In this document: piece after piece, positions 61,946-64,000 of the stretch
Layout of the letters: each line of letters opens with the position of its first letter
Position numbering within the stretch: the first letter of the stretch is position 1
DNA from: Georgenia sp. SYP-B2076
GTDB lineage: Bacteria > Actinomycetota > Actinomycetes > Actinomycetales > Actinomycetaceae
Direction: 5' to 3'
DNA: 64,000 nt
Assembly: GCF_003991205.1 (NCBI RefSeq)
Contig: NZ_RXOZ01000032.1
Span: 62,001-126,000, forward strand
Translations under genes and position numbers: made by a program
The notes under the pieces: model-generated
Database searches by the model: none
What the model was told of the DNA's origin: nothing
What the model saw: the letters and a program-made list of their open reading frames with translations, nothing else

Positions 61946-63366
61946 CCACGATCCTGCAGAAGGCCGTCACCCCGCAGATGTCCGCCGCGTACCTCGAGCG
62001 TGGCCTCGACCGCGTGGCCGGATACGTGCTCCCGGCCGCCGAGGTGGCGCAGGTCGCCACGACCGAGGGCCTCTTCGAGCTGCACGGCCTCGGCTTCCCG
62101 AGCACCCCCTTCGCGCCGGACCGGCCGATCGACGTCCTGCACGTGCCGCAGTCGCCGACGGCGGTGCTCGTGAGCGCGACGGGCGGCACCGACGCGCCGG
62201 GCCGGCTGGCCACCGGCGGCCCGTTCCTGGAGCACCCGCCGTTCACCGGCACCGGGTTCGCCTCCACGGGCGACGTCGTCGCCCCGCTCTCGTGGCTCGA
62301 GCACACCCGACTGACGCCGGGCTCACGGCTGTGGCGCTTCACGCCAGGCGCGCCGGAGCCCGAGCTCGTCGGCACCTACCACGGGGTCGCCTTCGGGTGG
62401 CAGAACCACCTGGACGGCGACTCCTTCCACGCGCTCGCACCCTCGAAGTACGTCGGCCACGTCGCGAAGCTGCCGCTGGGCACCTTCGCGGCGGACGTCA
62501 AGACCGACGACGACGGCGCCCCCAGCGTCGTGACCCTCGTGGCCATGTCGGACGCGGCCCAGGAGCACGGCTTCACGAAGACGACGGCGGGGACCTGGGC
62601 GAAGCAGGTGCGCGCCGCGGACGTCGACGAGCTGTTCGAGATCCACGTCGGCGCCCGCTGGCACGGCATGCCGGTGCGAATCGTCGACCAGGGCCCGGGC
62701 GCGGACGGGGAGCAGTTCTGCCGGATCAGCTCGCTGGCGCACGACGCCGACCTCGCGGAGCGTCTCCACATGGACAAGGTCGACGCCGGGGTCTACGAGA
62801 CCACCGTGCCGCTGTCCGCGCTCACCGACGTCGTCTACGCCCAGCGCATCCCCAAGGCGTGGGCCCGGGAGGAGCAGCTAGCCCGCAGCGGTGCCGGAGC
62901 CGCGGCCGGCGCCCCCGCGGACCACCCGCTGGCCCGGCACTCGGCGACCCTCCAGCGCGTGGCCCAGGGGCTGGCCCAGGTCGCCCCGGCCGGATGGACC
63001 CGCGCGCGGGTGCTCTGCCGCATGGTGGGCACGCGCGGGGAGATCCTGGCCGGCGTCACCCAGCCCGACGGCACCGAGGCCGTGCTCCCCGCGCTGCCGG
63101 GCGACGTCGGCAACGCCATGGCCGAGATGCGCCACGCGCAGTACGAGCCCGGCAAGGGCACGTGGTTCACCGCCCTCGTGACGCTGATGCCCGACGGCAA
63201 GATCACGCTCAACATCGACTCGAAGAACGAGCCGACGTGGTCGACGCCGCTCGAGCCCGGCCAGTTCTCCGAGGACCTGCGCCGCTACCCCAGGGACGAC
63301 GAGCACGTGCCGGACTGGCTCACGGCCAAGCTCGCCGAGGAGACCCGCGCGGGCGGCGAGGCCTGA
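61942..63366 (+). CDS. Large protein with YezG-like C-terminal domain
   Basis: A 474-residue soluble protein I cannot name fully. Residues about 1-300 form an unassigned region (PSTPFAPDRPIDVLHVPQSP; LSWLEHTRLTPGSRLWRF; YHGVAFGWQNHLDG). The C-terminal part (about 350-470) resembles the YezG/DUF600 immunity-type fold: EPGKGTWFTALVTLMPDGKI, then NEPTWSTPL and RRYPRDDEHVPDWL. YezG proteins serve as antitoxins to LXG toxins in Bacillus. No toxin gene is adjacent here. ATG 61942 has no ribosome-binding site and is coupled to the mini-ORF before it. Confidence 0.62.
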   Translation: MTTILQKAVTPQMSAAYLERGLDRVAGYVLPAAEVAQVATTEGLFELHGLGFPSTPFAPDRPIDVLHVPQSPTAVLVSATGGTDAPGRLATGGPFLEHPPFTGTGFASTGDVVAPLSWLEHTRLTPGSRLWRFTPGAPEPELVGTYHGVAFGWQNHLDGDSFHALAPSKYVGHVAKLPLGTFAADVKTDDDGAPSVVTLVAMSDAAQEHGFTKTTAGTWAKQVRAADVDELFEIHVGARWHGMPVRIVDQGPGADGEQFCRISSLAHDADLAERLHMDKVDAGVYETTVPLSALTDVVYAQRIPKAWAREEQLARSGAGAAAGAPADHPLARHSATLQRVAQGLAQVAPAGWTRARVLCRMVGTRGEILAGVTQPDGTEAVLPALPGDVGNAMAEMRHAQYEPGKGTWFTALVTLMPDGKITLNIDSKNEPTWSTPLEPGQFSEDLRRYPRDDEHVPDWLTAKLAEETRAGGEA

Positions 63367-63456
63367 GCACGCAGCGCCGCCAAATCGGACGGTATTCCCC
63401 TATTGCCGTGACCTTGCTTACATCTTGCTGGGGGCGAACTTCCTGACGGTTGGGCA

Positions 63457-63475
63457 TACCCCCCACGGGTAAACT
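63457..63475 (+). promoter_or_regulatory. CsoR operator and csoR promoter
   Basis: TACCC-CCCAC-GGGTA (63457-63471) is a perfect inverted repeat matching known CsoR operators (TACCC/GGGTA arms in a GC-rich centre). It overlaps TAAACT (63470-63475), the likely -10 of csoR. Bound apo-CsoR would block transcription; Cu(I) would release it. Confidence 0.75.
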
Positions 63476-63523
63476 TCGAGGGCACCGGCCCGCATGGGCC
63501 GAGCCGAACGGGAGGGGGCGCGG

Positions 63524-63805
63524 GTGGCTGGCTACAGCGGCACCAAGGACGAGTATGCGAAGCGCTTGCGCCGCATCGAGGGCCAGGTGCGCGGGATCGC
63601 GCGCATGGTCGACGAGGACACCTACTGCATCGACGTCCTCACCCAGATCTCCGCCGTCACCAAGGCGCTCCAGGCAGTGGGCATCGGGCTGGTCGAAGAC
63701 CACCTCGGCCATTGCGTGGTCGATGCCGCGCGCTCCTCCGAGGAGGAGGGCCAGGCAAAGGTCGCGGAGGCCGCCGAGGCGATCGCGAGGCTCGTGCGTT
63801 CGTGA
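63524..63805 (+). CDS. csoR: Copper-sensing repressor CsoR
   Basis: A 93-residue CsoR/DUF156 protein: KRLRRIEGQVRGIARMVDED then YCIDVLTQISAV and EDHLGHCVVDAAR. Cys35, His60 and Cys64 match the Cu(I) ligand set Cys-His-Cys of CsoR, not the formaldehyde- or nickel-type sets. It would repress copZ and itself until Cu(I) binds. The start is GTG 63524, with GGAGG 8 nt upstream; the ATG 30 nt earlier would remove that spacing. A CsoR operator lies just upstream. copZ follows after 52 nt. Confidence 0.92.
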   Translation: MAGYSGTKDEYAKRLRRIEGQVRGIARMVDEDTYCIDVLTQISAVTKALQAVGIGLVEDHLGHCVVDAARSSEEEGQAKVAEAAEAIARLVRS

Positions 63806-63857
63806 ACGATCTGCCGTTCGTCCGTCTTCCCCACATCACCACCTTGCTAGGAGCACC

Positions 63858-64000
63858 ATGAGCACCGCAGAGATCGACCGCACCGCAGAGCTGGGCAGCA
63901 CCGGCCGCACCACCGTCATCGACGTCGACGGCATCACGTGCGGTCACTGCGTCAAGCAGGTGACCGAGGAGCTCATGGCGCTCCCCAACGTCACCCGGGT
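63858..64000 (+). CDS. copZ: Heavy-metal-associated copper chaperone, 5' part only
   Basis: About 47 residues are visible. After an unstructured 20-residue start, the HMA strand-loop reads VIDVDGITCGHCVKQVTEEL, with the metal-binding CGHC (the usual motif is GMTCxxC; Ile replaces Met). The sequence runs off the window at residue 47, so a full copper ATPase (CopA with an N-terminal HMA) is also possible, although the short leader favours a CopZ-type chaperone. ATG 63858 is preceded by AGGAGC. It is the expected target of CsoR. Confidence 0.78.
   Translation, partial: MSTAEIDRTAELGSTGRTTVIDVDGITCGHCVKQVTEELMALPNVTR

Overview
The window comes from a GC-rich Gram-positive actinobacterium. The signs are very GC-biased third codon positions, frequent GTG starts, ATGA/GTGA gene overlaps, the coproporphyrin-dependent haem pathway (HemQ, a ferrochelatase with a cysteine tail, HemY), a C5 pathway to aminolaevulinate, TM2/RDD proteins with Q/Y/G/P-rich N-termini, a YqeB-type protein and a circularly permuted ATP-grasp/alpha-E operon. 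Gene content fits the Micrococcales (Cellulomonas/Georgenia-like), but that placement is inference. It looks like chromosomal core. I see no insertion sequence, prophage, CRISPR array or rRNA operon, and one tRNA (Gly-CCC). Many genes (at least 14 candidates) have a TAnnnT-like -10 box 6-7 nt before the start codon and no ribosome-binding site, so leaderless transcripts appear common.

Layout. 0-9.6 kb: the 5' end of dcd, a TM2 protein, tRNA-Gly, a VOC protein, an RCK channel with a small membrane partner, an M50 peptidase, an LLM flavin oxidoreductase paired with a trehalose-synthase-like GH13 enzyme, pirin, and a YqeB-like protein. 9.8-13.8 kb: a translationally coupled operon of ATP-grasp/alpha-E protein, transglutaminase-like protein (its expected catalytic Cys is Ser) and NUDIX hydrolase. 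13.9-16.6 kb: ZIP transporter, zinc alcohol dehydrogenase and a divergent TetR regulator. 16.6-22 kb: a six-gene MoxR-DUF58-VWA (Bat-like) operon. 22-29.2 kb: CopD-CtaG fusion, response regulator, LmeA-like lipoprotein-type protein, an LRV membrane protein and an anchored amidase.

29.3-33 kb is the most unusual stretch. A 47-residue secreted peptide with a CxxC core is divergent from a TrmB/LuxR two-headed regulator, with a strong palindrome over the peptide promoter. Next to them lies a two-gene operon of a zinc-less stand-alone LanC-like protein and a SAM methyltransferase. 33-39.5 kb: HAD phosphatase, a branched-chain 2-oxoacid dehydrogenase operon (E1alpha-E1beta-E2) preceded by palindromes, an HisC-type aminotransferase and a PF04020 membrane protein. 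39.5-42.5 kb: a WXG-like protein coupled to a secreted-type alpha/beta hydrolase, and a fructosamine kinase.

42.5-53.4 kb holds a nearly complete haem pathway: hemQ, hemH and hemA on the minus strand, divergent from hemE-hemY-hemC-hemD-hemB-hemL, with tandem CTGAC-N5-GTCAG operators before hemC and a clean terminator after hemL. 53.4-64 kb: RDD protein, a PadR/HAAS operon, a long inverted repeat, a histidine phosphatase, purB, an aminoglycoside-phosphotransferase-fold kinase, DedA, Ppx/GppA, a YezG-like protein driven by a leaderless mini-ORF, and a copper module of csoR (with its operator) and the start of copZ.
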